NCBI GenBank assembly: GCA_963736975.1
Contig: CAVTQY010000001.1
Span: 1,116,001-1,180,000 of the forward strand
Source of the DNA: CAVTQY01 sp963736975
GTDB lineage: Bacteria; Pseudomonadota; Alphaproteobacteria; Acetobacterales; Acetobacteraceae
Length of the DNA: 64,000 nucleotides
Reading direction: 5' to 3'
Shown piece by piece: positions 17,949 to 26,553 of this stretch; position 1 is the first letter of the stretch, and the number at the start of each line of letters is the position of its first letter. The notes below the pieces were generated by a model. That model was not told the DNA's origin. It saw nothing but the letters and a program-made list of their open reading frames with translations, and ran no database searches. The position numbers were made by a program, and so were the translations under genes.

Positions 17949-18820
17949 AGCACGTTCACCGGCACGCGCAGATAGCGCATGCCGTTTTCCGCAGGCGGCG
18001 GCAACTCGCCGGCCCGGATGTTGACCTGCACGGAGGGGATGATCAGCACGGGCATGGACAGGGTCTTGTCGCGGGCAGTGCGCAGGGCGACGAACTCGGC
18101 CTCCGAAACGCCGTCATGCACGTGAGTGTTGTGCGCGCGTTGCTCGGCGACCGTCGTTTCCCAGGCGGCGGGACGGCCGCCGGGGCGGTAGTCGTGGCAG
18201 ATGAATATGCGGGTTTCAGGTGGCAGGGCCAGGATGCGGTGGATCGAGCGATACAGCGTCGTTGCGTCGCCGCCCGGGAAGTCGGCCCGCGCAGTGCCGG
18301 AATCAGGCATGAACAGCGTATCGCCAACGAACACGGCACCGCCGATCAGATAGGAGACGCAGGCTGGGGTGTGTCCGGGTGTGGCGATGACGCGCGCCGG
18401 GATGGTGCCGAGAGCGAATGTCTCGCCGTCGGCGAACAGGTGATCGAACTGGCTGCCATCGGCATGGAAGTCTCGTTCGAAGCCGAACATGTCCTTGAAG
18501 GCGGCCTGCACCAGCGCGATCCGGTCGCCGATGCCGATCCGGCCGCCGACCGCGCGTTTCACGTAGGCGCTGCCGGACAGGTGATCGGCGTGCACATGTG
18601 TCTCCAGCACCCAGTCAACCGTGACGCCGCGCTCCCGTACCCGCCCGATCACCGCATCGGCGGAGCGGGTTGAGGTGCGGCCGGCTTTGGGATCGTAGTC
18701 GAGCACCGGGTCGATCACCGCGGCGCGCTGGGTCGCCGGATCTGTGACGAGATAGGTCACCGTGCCGGTGTCCGGGTCGTGGAAACCTTGGACCTCGGGT
18801 ATCGGTGCAGAGAGAGACAT
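17945..18820 (-). CDS. MBL-fold metallo-hydrolase, persulfide dioxygenase (ETHE1/Blh)-like
   Basis: A 291-residue metallo-beta-lactamase-fold protein. The metal motif THVHADH is at about residues 78-84. TPGHTPACVSYLIGG and VGDTLFMPDSGTARADFPGGD supply later ligands, and ICHDYRPGG the final His. The GTARADFPGG segment is characteristic of ETHE1-like persulfide dioxygenases and the Blh (beta-lactamase hydrolase-like) group, which bind one iron and oxidise glutathione persulfide. The ATG at 18820 has GGAAGGAG upstream. A longer upstream frame is antisense low-quality sequence and was rejected. trmO follows with a 4-base overlap. Confidence 0.82.
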   Translation of the reverse strand: MSLSAPIPEVQGFHDPDTGTVTYLVTDPATQRAAVIDPVLDYDPKAGRTSTRSADAVIGRVRERGVTVDWVLETHVHADHLSGSAYVKRAVGGRIGIGDRIALVQAAFKDMFGFERDFHADGSQFDHLFADGETFALGTIPARVIATPGHTPACVSYLIGGAVFVGDTLFMPDSGTARADFPGGDATTLYRSIHRILALPPETRIFICHDYRPGGRPAAWETTVAEQRAHNTHVHDGVSEAEFVALRTARDKTLSMPVLIIPSVQVNIRAGELPPPAENGMRYLRVPVNVL

Positions 18821-19022
18821 ACCCCTGCTCCTTCCATCTGGGGAAAAGCATACTCTTGCTGGCGCGTCCGGCGCCAACATTATGGCGCCGGCTTGACAGC
18901 ACGGAGTCGCTGACGGTTCATCGAGTGCCGGGCCGGGGCGGGGATCGCATATCGCGTTTCTCCTTCTCCACCCGCTCTTGCGGGGGAAAGGGAGGGGTGA
19001 GGAGGGCCACTCACCCGCCACG

Positions 19023-19045
19023 CTCTCCCGCGGAGAGCGGGAGAG
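19023..19045. repeat. Palindromic intergenic repeat
   Basis: A 9-bp stem (CTCTCCCGC with GCGGGAGAG) with a five-base loop is embedded in a purine/pyrimidine-rich stretch (18957-19050) that contains several near copies of CACCCGC and GGGAGGGGTGAGG. It has the look of a dispersed genomic repeat rather than of a gene. It lies between the divergent metallo-hydrolase and CoA-transferase genes. Confidence 0.45.
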
Positions 19046-19094
19046 GTGATCGTGGCCAAATGCGACCGCCGTGGGCCGGGGGGAAAGGTCAGGG

Positions 19095-19829
19095 ATGGAC
19101 GGGAAGCAGTATCCGACCTTTCGCGATGCCGTACGCGACATTCCCGACGGTGCCACTATTGCCTTCGGCGGGTTCGCGATGCCGGGCACGCCGTTCAACC
19201 TGATCAAGGCGCTTGCGGAACACGGCGCCAAGGACCTGACATGCATCGCCAACACGACGGGCGGGGCGCAGCAGCCGCGTATGCCGGATATCGGTCTGCT
19301 GGTGGAGCAAGGGCAGGTGCGCAAGGTAATCTGCGCGTTCACCGCGGCGACGCGTGCTTCGGATGTATTGCCGTTCACTCGACCGTATGAGGCGGGCGAG
19401 GTGGAGGCGGAGCTGGTACCGCAGGGCACGTTGGCCGAGCGGCTGCGCGCGGCCGGCGCCGGCATCCCGGCATTCTACACCCCGACTGCGGTGGGGACCG
19501 AGCTGGCGGCGGGGCGTGAGACGCGCATGTTCAATGGCCGCGAGTATTTGCTGGAATATGCGCTGCCGGTCGATTACGCGTTCCTGCGCGCCACCCGCGC
19601 CGACACTGCCGGCAACCTGCAATTCCATCGTTCGCAACGCAACTTCAATCCGGTAATGGCGATGGCGGCTCGGATCGCAATTGCCGAAGTGGACGAGGAC
19701 ATCCTGCAGCCCGGGGCGATCGATCCGGACCAAGTGCATACGCCGGGTATTTTCGTGCACCGACTAGTGAAAGTGCCACCGCCGCCGGAGGGGCTTTGGC
19801 CGATGCGCCGGCAGGAGCGACGGAGATGA
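19095..19829 (+). CDS. 3-oxoacid CoA transferase subunit A (ScoA/PcaI-like)
   Basis: A 244-residue family I CoA-transferase alpha subunit. IAFGGFAMPGTPFNLIKAL is the N-terminal glycine-rich oxyanion region, and VPQGTLAERLRAAGAGIPAF with TPTAVGTEL is typical of succinyl-CoA:3-ketoacid transferases. The ATG at 19095 was chosen because GGAAAGGTCAGGG precedes it. Its end overlaps the start of subunit B (ATGA). The pair moves CoA from succinyl-CoA to acetoacetate, 3-oxoadipate or a similar acid, and which one cannot be decided here. Confidence 0.85.
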   Translation: MDGKQYPTFRDAVRDIPDGATIAFGGFAMPGTPFNLIKALAEHGAKDLTCIANTTGGAQQPRMPDIGLLVEQGQVRKVICAFTAATRASDVLPFTRPYEAGEVEAELVPQGTLAERLRAAGAGIPAFYTPTAVGTELAAGRETRMFNGREYLLEYALPVDYAFLRATRADTAGNLQFHRSQRNFNPVMAMAARIAIAEVDEDILQPGAIDPDQVHTPGIFVHRLVKVPPPPEGLWPMRRQERRR

Positions 19830-20473
19830 GCGATGCCGCGGCGAAAGGCTGGACGCGACAGCAGATGGCCGATTGCATCGCGCGGCAGTTTCAGGATGGT
19901 TGGATCGTCAATCTCGGCGTCGGCATGCCGACGCTCTGCTCCAACACTGATATCGGCGGGCGGCAGATCATTTATCACTCGGAGAACGGGGTGATCGGCT
20001 ATGGCAAGCTGGCCCCGCCGGGCGAGGAGGATCTGAACCTCGTCAATGCCGGCGGGCAGAACGTCACGCTCAATCCGGGCGCGGCGGTGGTGCACCACGC
20101 GGATTCGTTCGCGATAATCCGCGGCGGTCGGATCGATGTGACCGTGCTGGGCGCTTATGAAGTGGCGAAGAACGGCGATTTCGCCAACTGGAGGCTGGCC
20201 GGGGCGAAGGGGGGCGGGATCGGCGGGGCGATGGACCTGGCGGCCTGTGCCAAGCGGGTCTTCGTGATCATGGAGCACGTCACCCGCGATGGGCGTCCGC
20301 GGCTCGTCGAGAGGTGCGCGCTCCCGGTGACCGCGCCGGGGGTGGTAACGCTGGTGGCCACCAATTACGGACTGTTCGAACCGACGGGCGAAGGGTTCCG
20401 CGTGCGTGAGGTCGCGGCCGGCATCTCCGGCGAGGAGATCCGCGCCGGGACCGGCGCTTCCCTGACTACTTGA
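19826..20473 (+). CDS. 3-oxoacid CoA transferase subunit B (ScoB/PcaJ-like)
   Basis: A 215-residue beta subunit carrying the catalytic glutamate in the SENGVIG motif at about residues 52-58. VNLGVGMPTLCSN and DVTVLGAYEVAKNGDFANW are family segments. The ATG at 19826 overlaps the TGA of subunit A and has GGAG four bases before it. An earlier in-frame start at 19796 lies deeper inside subunit A and is less likely. The last bases overlap the convergent end of motA. Confidence 0.87.
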   Translation: MSDAAAKGWTRQQMADCIARQFQDGWIVNLGVGMPTLCSNTDIGGRQIIYHSENGVIGYGKLAPPGEEDLNLVNAGGQNVTLNPGAAVVHHADSFAIIRGGRIDVTVLGAYEVAKNGDFANWRLAGAKGGGIGGAMDLAACAKRVFVIMEHVTRDGRPRLVERCALPVTAPGVVTLVATNYGLFEPTGEGFRVREVAAGISGEEIRAGTGASLTT

Positions 20474-21330
20474 CGGCCGCCTGCACCGCCTCCTCCAGCT
20501 CCTGGAAGGTTGGCATGTGCTCGTTCGGGACCATTTTGCGGCCGGAACTCGACGCTGACCTGCGGCGCGTTCCCATGCAGATGCGTCACCAGGACGGCGC
20601 GGATCACTTCGTAATACTTCGCTTCCTCCTCCACGACCGCGCGCAGCCGGGCAGCCAGGGGTGCGGCGAGGCCATAGGCCAGCAGCACGCCGAGAAAGGT
20701 GCCGGTCAGCGCGCTGCCGATCATGCCGCCCAGGACCGCCGGCGGCTGGTCGATATGCCCCATCGTCTTGATCACACCGAGCACGGCCGCGACGATGCCG
20801 AGCGCCGGCAATGCATCTGCCATCGATTGCAGCGCGTTCGCGCCGTGCAGGTCCTCATGCAGCGTCTTGCGCAGTTCCCGCGCCATGACGTCTTCGATCT
20901 GGTTCGGGTCATCGGCATTCATGCCGACCATGCGCAGGTAGTCGCAGATGATTGAGCGCGCGAACTGGTTTTCGAGGATGCGAGGAAACCGCTGGAAGGT
21001 GGCGCTATCATCCGGTTTCTCGATATGCGATTCCAGCGCCATGCTGCCTTTGCTGTTGGCGAGGCGGACCAGTGAGTAGAGCAGGCTCAACAGGTCAACG
21101 TAATCAGTCTTGTCGTAAGCGGCACCCTTTAATGCCTTGCGCAGACTGCCGATTGTGTGGCGAACGTCGTGCATACTGTTCGCCATGATGAAGGTACCGA
21201 TAGCGGCACCGCCGATGGTGAGCATTTCGAACGGCAACGCTTCCGACAGCGCGGCGACGCTGCCGCCGGAAATGGTGTAGCTGCCGAAAACACAGACCAG
21301 CAGGAATGCGAAGCCGCCGATCGTCAGCAT
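20365..21330 (-). CDS. motA: Flagellar motor stator protein MotA, frameshifted near the C-terminus
   Basis: The stator channel subunit with four membrane segments (for example FAFLLVCVFGSYTISGG and ALGIVAAVLGVIKTMG). As read, the protein has 321 residues and ends in a low-complexity, proline/glycine-rich tail. Removing one base from the CCGG at 20542-20545 restores the normal end: after VEF, the other frame reads GRKMVPNEHMPTFQELEEAV to a TAG at 20466. So an extra base has replaced a conserved tail. It may be a real mutation or a sequence error. motA lies 9 bases downstream of motB, an order opposite to the usual one. Confidence 0.85.
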   Translation of the reverse strand: MLTIGGFAFLLVCVFGSYTISGGSVAALSEALPFEMLTIGGAAIGTFIMANSMHDVRHTIGSLRKALKGAAYDKTDYVDLLSLLYSLVRLANSKGSMALESHIEKPDDSATFQRFPRILENQFARSIICDYLRMVGMNADDPNQIEDVMARELRKTLHEDLHGANALQSMADALPALGIVAAVLGVIKTMGHIDQPPAVLGGMIGSALTGTFLGVLLAYGLAAPLAARLRAVVEEEAKYYEVIRAVLVTHLHGNAPQVSVEFRPQNGPERAHANLPGAGGGGAGGRQVVREAPVPARISSPEMPAATSRTRNPSPVGSNSP

Positions 21331-21339
21331 GGCGCGGTG

Positions 21340-22404
21340 TCAGTGCGGCGGGGTTCGGGCATCCGCGGCCGCGGATGATTTGGTGTCCCGCAGTACCACG
21401 ATCGCGATGCGCCGATTGGCCGCTGCAAGCGGATCAGCCGGCAGGAGCAGGTCGTGATCGGCTTCCCCGCTCACGTCGCGCAATCGACGCTCCGGCAGCC
21501 CCGCTTCGACCAGTAGCCGTCGGGCCGCATTGGCGCGGCCGGCCGACAGCTCCCAGTTGGTCATGGTCTCGCCCGGATAGGGTGCCGCATCGGTGTGGCC
21601 GACGATCGACACCTGCTCGGGCAACCGGTCCAGCACCGGGGCGATCTTCGCCAGCAACAGCCGAGCAGCCTCATTGGGGCGGGCAGAGCCGCTGGCGAAC
21701 ATCGCCTGGTTCTGCGAGTCCAGGAGCTGAATGCGCAGACCTTCCGGGGTGACATCAATCGCCAGGTGCTCGGCGAGTCCGGCGAGTGCAGGATCGTTCT
21801 GAACCGCCTGCCGGATCTGCTCGGCGGCACCCTGCAATGTCCGGGTTTCGCGGGCGGCTTGTTGTTCCGCAGCGGCGGGATGCTCGGCCTGTGCCGGAGT
21901 CGGCTGTGCCGCCGATTTTGCAGGCTGAGTGGCGGGAAGGGGGGCCGAGCTATTGGCGGGCGCGGCGGTCTGCATACCCTGAGCCTGGCTTGGCGACTTT
22001 GCCGGCTGCGTCTGCGGACCGGTCGCCGGCGTATTGCCGGGGTCGTTGTCATCGGTAGGGTCGTGCACAGGCCGCTGGCCGACCGTGATCTGTACTGTGC
22101 CGCGGTCGGAAACGAGCGCTCCGCTGTCCATCGCGGTATGCCCGCCGAAAGGTTGGCCTGTGCCGGATGAGTTGTGGCTCATGAGGTTGCTGGGGCTGAA
22201 ATAGTCGGCCAGGCCCTTGCGCTGATCCTCGGTCGTGGCGTTGATCAGCCACAACAGCAGGAAGAACGCCATCATCGCCGTGACGAAATCGGCATAGGCG
22301 ACTTTCCACGCCCCGCCGTGATGGGGGTGGGACGCCGCTTCTTCCCGCCGGATGATCACGCCGGAGCTCTTGCTGTTGGATTTCCTGCTCGGTCGGGGCG
22401 CCAT
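21340..22404 (-). CDS. motB: Flagellar motor stator protein MotB
   Basis: A 354-residue stator subunit. The single transmembrane helix YADFVTAMMAFFLLLWLINA at about residues 37-56 has the essential proton-binding Asp. A Pro/Ala/Gln-rich linker of about 80 residues follows. The OmpA-like peptidoglycan-binding domain has VSIVGHTDAAPY and NWELSAGRANAARRLL. It anchors the stator to the wall. It is transcribed before motA on the minus strand. No other flagellar genes occur in the window. Confidence 0.9.
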   Translation of the reverse strand: MAPRPSRKSNSKSSGVIIRREEAASHPHHGGAWKVAYADFVTAMMAFFLLLWLINATTEDQRKGLADYFSPSNLMSHNSSGTGQPFGGHTAMDSGALVSDRGTVQITVGQRPVHDPTDDNDPGNTPATGPQTQPAKSPSQAQGMQTAAPANSSAPLPATQPAKSAAQPTPAQAEHPAAAEQQAARETRTLQGAAEQIRQAVQNDPALAGLAEHLAIDVTPEGLRIQLLDSQNQAMFASGSARPNEAARLLLAKIAPVLDRLPEQVSIVGHTDAAPYPGETMTNWELSAGRANAARRLLVEAGLPERRLRDVSGEADHDLLLPADPLAAANRRIAIVVLRDTKSSAAADARTPPH

Positions 22405-22533
22405 GGCGGGTACACTGCCCGGACTTGCTTAAGCCGTTGCTAACTTCGGGAACGGGCGGTGAACGGCGCCTATTCGGCCTTGCGGGGCGGCCAAGCTGCA
22501 ACAATATTGCGCCACCTTCCCACTCTGGCAGCG

Positions 22534-23013
22534 ATGAAAACCCCGTCCGCCGATACGCCGCTTCTGGATGCGATCGACCGCCGCATACTGGCGGAGCTTC
22601 AGGCGGACGGGCGGATGACCAACGTGGAGCTGGCGCGCCGGGCCGGGATTTCCGCACCGCCCTGTCTGCGGCGGGTCCGGCGGCTGGAGGAGGCGGGCGT
22701 TATCCGCGGGTACCATGCCGATCCGGATCCGCAGAAGCTCGGCTGGGAGATCGTGTTCTTCGCCGTCGTCGGGCTGGAGAGCCAGAAGGAGGCGGTGCTG
22801 TCGGCGTTCGAGCAACTCGTCGGGTCCTGGCCCGAGGTGCGCGAGTGCCATATGATCCGCGGCGGCGGCGACTTCCTGCTCAAGCTGGTGGCCCGCGATA
22901 CCGCGCACGAGAATGCGCTGACGCAGCGGCTGACCGGGTCCGCTACCGTGGCTCGGGTGCAGACGCTGCAGACGATCCGCACCAGCCGGGCGCTGGCCGG
23001 GGTACCTTTGTAG
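22534..23013 (+). CDS. Lrp/AsnC family transcriptional regulator
   Basis: A 159-residue Lrp-type regulator. The N-terminal helix-turn-helix (LDAIDRRILAELQADGRMT, then NVELARRAGISAPPCLRRV) is followed by the RAM effector domain with the ECHMIRGGGDFLLKLVARD core. The ATG at 22534 was chosen because upstream in-frame residues do not resemble the family. It stands alone, followed by the glycosyltransferase pair on the same strand. The effector, an amino acid in most relatives, is unknown. Confidence 0.88.
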   Translation: MKTPSADTPLLDAIDRRILAELQADGRMTNVELARRAGISAPPCLRRVRRLEEAGVIRGYHADPDPQKLGWEIVFFAVVGLESQKEAVLSAFEQLVGSWPEVRECHMIRGGGDFLLKLVARDTAHENALTQRLTGSATVARVQTLQTIRTSRALAGVPL

Positions 23014-23060
23014 GCCAGCCACGGCTTGACGATAAGCGGGCATCCCGCCACGACGATTGC

Positions 23061-24191
23061 ATGAACGTCCTCGCGGCAACGCGGCCGCCGCCCGTCCTGA
23101 CAGGCGCACCGGAGCTGACCGTGGTGGTGCCCTGCTACAATGAGCGTCCGAACGTGGCGCCGCTGGTCGAGAAACTGGCGACGGCGCTGCGCGGCGTCGC
23201 CTGGGAGGTGCTGTTCGTCGATGACGACAGCCCGGACGGGACGGCGGCGGAGGTGCAGCGAATCGCCGCCGGCGACACCCGGGTTCGCTGCATCCGCCGG
23301 ATCGGTCGGCGTGGGCTCGCCTCCGCGGTGATCGAAGGCGCGCTGGCCTCTTCGGCCCCATTCGTCGCCGTCATGGATGGCGACCTGCAGCATGACGAGA
23401 CACAGCTGCCGCAAATGCTGGATCGGCTGCGCGCCGGGGCGTGCGACCTTGCGGTGGCGACCCGGTATGCGGCGGGCGGGGACAGCAAGGGTCTGGCTTC
23501 GCCCTGGCGGCAGTGGCTTTCCGAAGGCGGAATCCAGCTGGCACGGCGTTTCGTGCCGGTGCGGCTTTCCGACCCGATGAGCGGGTTTTTCATGTTGCCG
23601 CGGGCGCTGTTCGAGCGTCTTGCGCCATCGCTGACGGGGCAGGGATACAAGATCCTGCTGGACATTGTGCTGAGCGCGCCGCCGGGGCTCCGCGTCGTCG
23701 AGATCCCGAGTCATTTTCGCGAGCGCGCGGCCGGCAAAAGCAAGCTCGATGTGCTGGTGCTGGCGCAGTTCGCCGGACTGTTGCTGGACAAGCTGCTCGG
23801 CGGGGTGGTGCCGCTCCGCTTTCTGGCGTTCGCTTCCGTCGGCGCGCTCGGCGTTCTGGTGCATCTGACGGTGTTGACGCTGGCGATCGAGGCAGCCGGG
23901 GTGCGCTTCGGGGTTGCGCAGATGGTGGCGACGCTGGTGGCGATGGTGTTCAACTTTCAGCTCAATAACCAGATCACCTATCGCGATCAGCGGCTCCGTG
24001 GACCGCATCTGTGGCGGGGGCTGGTGCTGTTCATGCTGGTGTGCGGCGTCGGCGCTATCGCCAATATCGGCGTGGCCCGCGCGCTTTACTGGGAGCATGA
24101 GGGCTGGACCTTTGCCGGCGCTACCGGCGCGGTGATCGGTGTCGTGTGGAACTACGCGGTCTCGGCAACGCTTGTCTGGCGCGCCCGCTGA
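23061..24191 (+). CDS. Family 2 glycosyltransferase (polyprenyl-phosphate type) fused to GtrA-like membrane domain
   Basis: A 376-residue two-domain protein. Residues 1-240 are a GT2 domain of the dolichol-phosphate mannosyltransferase kind: VVVPCYNERPNV, FVDDDSPDG and MDGDLQHDE, with the DXD metal site. From about residue 245 there are four membrane helices of the GtrA family, including FNFQLNNQITYRD. Such proteins make undecaprenyl-phosphate-linked sugars and may flip them. The next gene, a GT39-type transferase, would use that donor. The last 46 bases overlap it. Confidence 0.87.
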   Translation: MNVLAATRPPPVLTGAPELTVVVPCYNERPNVAPLVEKLATALRGVAWEVLFVDDDSPDGTAAEVQRIAAGDTRVRCIRRIGRRGLASAVIEGALASSAPFVAVMDGDLQHDETQLPQMLDRLRAGACDLAVATRYAAGGDSKGLASPWRQWLSEGGIQLARRFVPVRLSDPMSGFFMLPRALFERLAPSLTGQGYKILLDIVLSAPPGLRVVEIPSHFRERAAGKSKLDVLVLAQFAGLLLDKLLGGVVPLRFLAFASVGALGVLVHLTVLTLAIEAAGVRFGVAQMVATLVAMVFNFQLNNQITYRDQRLRGPHLWRGLVLFMLVCGVGAIANIGVARALYWEHEGWTFAGATGAVIGVVWNYAVSATLVWRAR

Positions 24192-25633
24192 AACTGGCGC
24201 TGTGGGCGTTGGCTGCGCTTACGGTGTTGCGGCTCGTTGTGGCGGCCGTGGTGCCGCTGGCGCCGGACGAGGCCTATTACTGGATCTGGTCGCGCGATTT
24301 GCAGGCCGGTTATCTGGACGGGCCCCCGATGGTGGCCCTGTGGATCCGGCTCGGCACGATCATCGCAGGGCAGGGCGCGTTGGGGGTCCGGCTGCTAGGC
24401 CCGCTCTCGGCGGCGCTCGCATCCTATCTGCTGTGGGATGCGGGAGAGGCGCTGATGCCCGGCCGCTACGCCGGGCTGACGGCGGCCGCGTTGTTGAACG
24501 CCACCTTGCTGTTTGGCGTTGGCATGGTGCTGATGACGCCCGACGTGCCGCTGCTGTTCTTCTGGGTGTGCGGCTTGTGGGGACTGGCGCGGTTCGCGCG
24601 CGAGGAGAACGGTTGGTGGCTGGTTGCCGCCGGCTTGTTCACCGGGCTGGCGCTGGCGAGCAAATACACAGCCGCGTTTCTGGTGGGCGGTGCCGGGCTT
24701 TGGCTGCTGTTGACGCCGTCGCTGCGTCGGTGGCTCCGGCGGCCGGAGCCGTGGTGGGGCGTCTTCTGGGGAGCGCAGGCTTTCGTCCCGGTGGTGAACT
24801 GGAACCGCGTGCATGGTTGGGCGAGTTTCGTCAAGCAGGGCGGGCGTGTCGGTGACTGGCAGCCAGCTCATGCGGCGCGGTTTCTCGGGGAGCTGATTGC
24901 GGGGCAGGTCGGACTGGCGACACCGCTGGTTTTCCTGCTGGGCGTTGCTGGGGTTGCGCTGGCGACGCGACTAGCCTGGCATCGGCGTGATCCAGTCTGG
25001 ATGCTGCTGGCGCTGTTGACGGTGCCGGCGGCGGGCTTCTTCGTGGAGCATGCGCTGGGCGATCGGGTGCAGGGAAACTGGCCGGCAATCATCTATCCGG
25101 CGGCGGCGGTCGCGGCGGCTGGCCTCGATCGTACGCTCTGGATGCGGCTACGCGGGCCCGCCGTGGTGCTGGGGCTGGCAATCGGCCTGTTCGTTTACGT
25201 GCAGGCCGTGGCAGCGGTGGTTCCGGTGCCGGCGCGGATCGATCCCATTGCGCGCCAGCTTGCCGGCTGGCCGGGCCTCGCGGCGCAGGTGGAAGCGGCG
25301 CGGCAGCGTATTGGAGGACGTTTCGTCGCGTCCGATGAGTATGGCGAGGCGGCCGAGTTGGCGCGGGCGCTGCCGGTGACCGTTCCGATGATCGGTGTGG
25401 AGAAGCGGTGGGCGCTGTTCAGCTTGCCGCGGTCCGATGTGGAGGGGCAACCGGGACTGTTGGTACGCTCGGAACGGCGCGGACCGGATGTCGAGCGTGG
25501 CCCGTGGTCGGAGATGGATCTGATCGGCGAAGCCGGCCGCAGGCGCTCCGGCGAGCTCGTCGAGCGTTTCCGACTCTACCGTGTCGTCGCACGCGCTTCG
25601 GCCACGCCGGAGGCGGTGCTGCCGCGGCAGTGA
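24146..25633 (+). CDS. GT39/ArnT-like lipid-linked sugar transferase
   Basis: A 495-residue integral membrane glycosyltransferase of the PMT/ArnT superfamily with about ten helices. The first periplasmic loop has APDEAYYWIWSRDLQAGYLDG, with the acidic pair expected for catalysis and the YLDGPP motif of this group. It would transfer a sugar from polyprenyl phosphate to lipid A or another envelope acceptor. The GTG at 24146 lies inside the preceding GT2-GtrA gene, and a slightly later non-ATG start is possible. The two genes are almost certainly one unit. Confidence 0.82.
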   Translation: MELRGLGNACLARPLKLALWALAALTVLRLVVAAVVPLAPDEAYYWIWSRDLQAGYLDGPPMVALWIRLGTIIAGQGALGVRLLGPLSAALASYLLWDAGEALMPGRYAGLTAAALLNATLLFGVGMVLMTPDVPLLFFWVCGLWGLARFAREENGWWLVAAGLFTGLALASKYTAAFLVGGAGLWLLLTPSLRRWLRRPEPWWGVFWGAQAFVPVVNWNRVHGWASFVKQGGRVGDWQPAHAARFLGELIAGQVGLATPLVFLLGVAGVALATRLAWHRRDPVWMLLALLTVPAAGFFVEHALGDRVQGNWPAIIYPAAAVAAAGLDRTLWMRLRGPAVVLGLAIGLFVYVQAVAAVVPVPARIDPIARQLAGWPGLAAQVEAARQRIGGRFVASDEYGEAAELARALPVTVPMIGVEKRWALFSLPRSDVEGQPGLLVRSERRGPDVERGPWSEMDLIGEAGRRRSGELVERFRLYRVVARASATPEAVLPRQ

Positions 25634-25639
25634 CCAGTA

Positions 25640-25654
25640 AAGCCGCTACGGCTT
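25640..25654. terminator. Small hairpin between convergent genes
   Basis: A 6-bp perfect stem (AAGCCG and CGGCTT) has its three-base loop made of the CTA that is the complement of the minus-strand stop. Placed between tail-to-tail genes, it may terminate both, but it is short and lacks a long T run. Confidence 0.3.
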
Positions 25655-25936
25655 GTTCGTCGTGCTCGGCGCCGTGCCGGCCTCGGTCCCTTGCTTGGCT
25701 TCCGTGCCCGGCGCACCAGCGCCGACGGAACCCTGGACGCTCGTCGTCGAGGAGCCGTTCGTGGTGCCCTGCGCTGTCTGCTGCTTACCGGCGGCGGTAT
25801 TGGGAACCACGTTGCTCTTGGCGGCGGGACCAGAGGTTGTCCCGGTGTCCTGACCGGCGGCGAAGGCAACCGGGGCGAGCGCCAGGAAAGCCACCGGAAT
25901 CGCGGCCAGCATCTCGTAGCGAAGCGGCTTTTTCAT
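25646..25936 (-). CDS. Small secreted Thr/Gly/Ala-rich protein of unknown function
   Basis: A 96-residue protein. MKKPLRYEMLAAIPVAFLAL leads into an Ala-rich segment ending in FAAGQ, which is a standard Sec signal peptide. The mature part is low-complexity, rich in Thr, Gly, Ala, Ser and Gln with no Cys, and resembles no family I recognise. The ATG at 25936 has AGGTGTG upstream and an inverted repeat 11 bases further on. It lies downstream of ppa on the same strand but behind a strong hairpin, so it may have its own promoter. Confidence 0.6.
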   Translation of the reverse strand: MKKPLRYEMLAAIPVAFLALAPVAFAAGQDTGTTSGPAAKSNVVPNTAAGKQQTAQGTTNGSSTTSVQGSVGAGAPGTEAKQGTEAGTAPSTTNKP

Positions 25937-25946
25937 CGTCACACCT

Positions 25947-25981
25947 GATATCTGTCCCGCGGTGGTAACGCGGCAGATATC
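25947..25981. promoter_or_regulatory. Inverted repeat between ppa and the small secreted protein gene
   Basis: Two 8-base arms (GATATCTG and CAGATATC) and two 5-base inner arms (CCGCG and CGCGG) pair around a seven-base loop, with a TC bulge on one side. On the minus strand it lies 24 bases past the ppa stop and 11 bases before the next start codon. It could be a ppa terminator or an operator for the small gene, and there is no T-tract to favour the first. Confidence 0.5.
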
Positions 25982-26004
25982 CTTGTGCGTATCGCCTGCA
26001 CCGT

Positions 26005-26532
26005 TCAGCTTTGTGTGACAGCGGCCAACGCGGCGAGGATCCGGCTTTCCGCCTCGGCCTTGTCACCCCAGCCGAGCACCTTTGCCCATTTTCCGCCTTC
26101 CAGTTCCTTGTAGGTCCGGAAAAAGTGTTCGATCGCGGCGCGTGTGATCGGCGGCAGATCGTCCAGGGTCTCGACCCGGCTGTATTGCGGGTGCACCCGG
26201 TCATGCGGCACACAGATGATCTTCTCGTCCGGCCCTTCCTCATCCTCCATATGCAGCATGCCGATCGGGCGGGCGCGGATCACCGCGCCGGGCACCACCG
26301 CGGCCGGTGTCAGCACCAGCGCATCGAGCGGATCGCCATCATCGGCGAGGGTGCCGGGAATGAAGCCGTAGGCGGCGGGATACGTGGTAGGGGTGAACAG
26401 GAAACGGTCCACGAATACCGCGCCCGAAGCTTGGTCCACCTCGTATTTCACCGCTGAGCCCTGCGGAATCTCGACGAGCACATGGATGTCGTGTGGGGGA
26501 GCGCGGCCGGGCGATATCTTGCTGACGTCCAT
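26005..26532 (-). CDS. ppa: Soluble inorganic pyrophosphatase
   Basis: A 175-residue family I pyrophosphatase hydrolysing PPi to phosphate in the cytoplasm. VEIPQGSAVKYEVDQ, the YPAAYGFIPGTLADDGDPLDALVL signature region with the Asp cluster, and VHPQYSRVETLDDLP are all intact. The ATG at 26532 is preferred over a GTG two codons earlier because GGGAG is then at a proper distance. It lies 21 bases downstream of the membrane pyrophosphatase on the same strand, so both PPi-handling enzymes are in one cluster. Confidence 0.92.
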   Translation of the reverse strand: MDVSKISPGRAPPHDIHVLVEIPQGSAVKYEVDQASGAVFVDRFLFTPTTYPAAYGFIPGTLADDGDPLDALVLTPAAVVPGAVIRARPIGMLHMEDEEGPDEKIICVPHDRVHPQYSRVETLDDLPPITRAAIEHFFRTYKELEGGKWAKVLGWGDKAEAESRILAALAAVTQS

Positions 26533-26553
26533 CGGCACGCTCCCGCGGTGAGA

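Noticed and set aside
18821..19465. N-terminal extension of the metallo-hydrolase to a 506-residue protein
   Set aside because: The extra residues are in low-complexity intergenic repeat and antisense CoA-transferase sequence. The ATG at 18820 has a good GGAAGGAG site.
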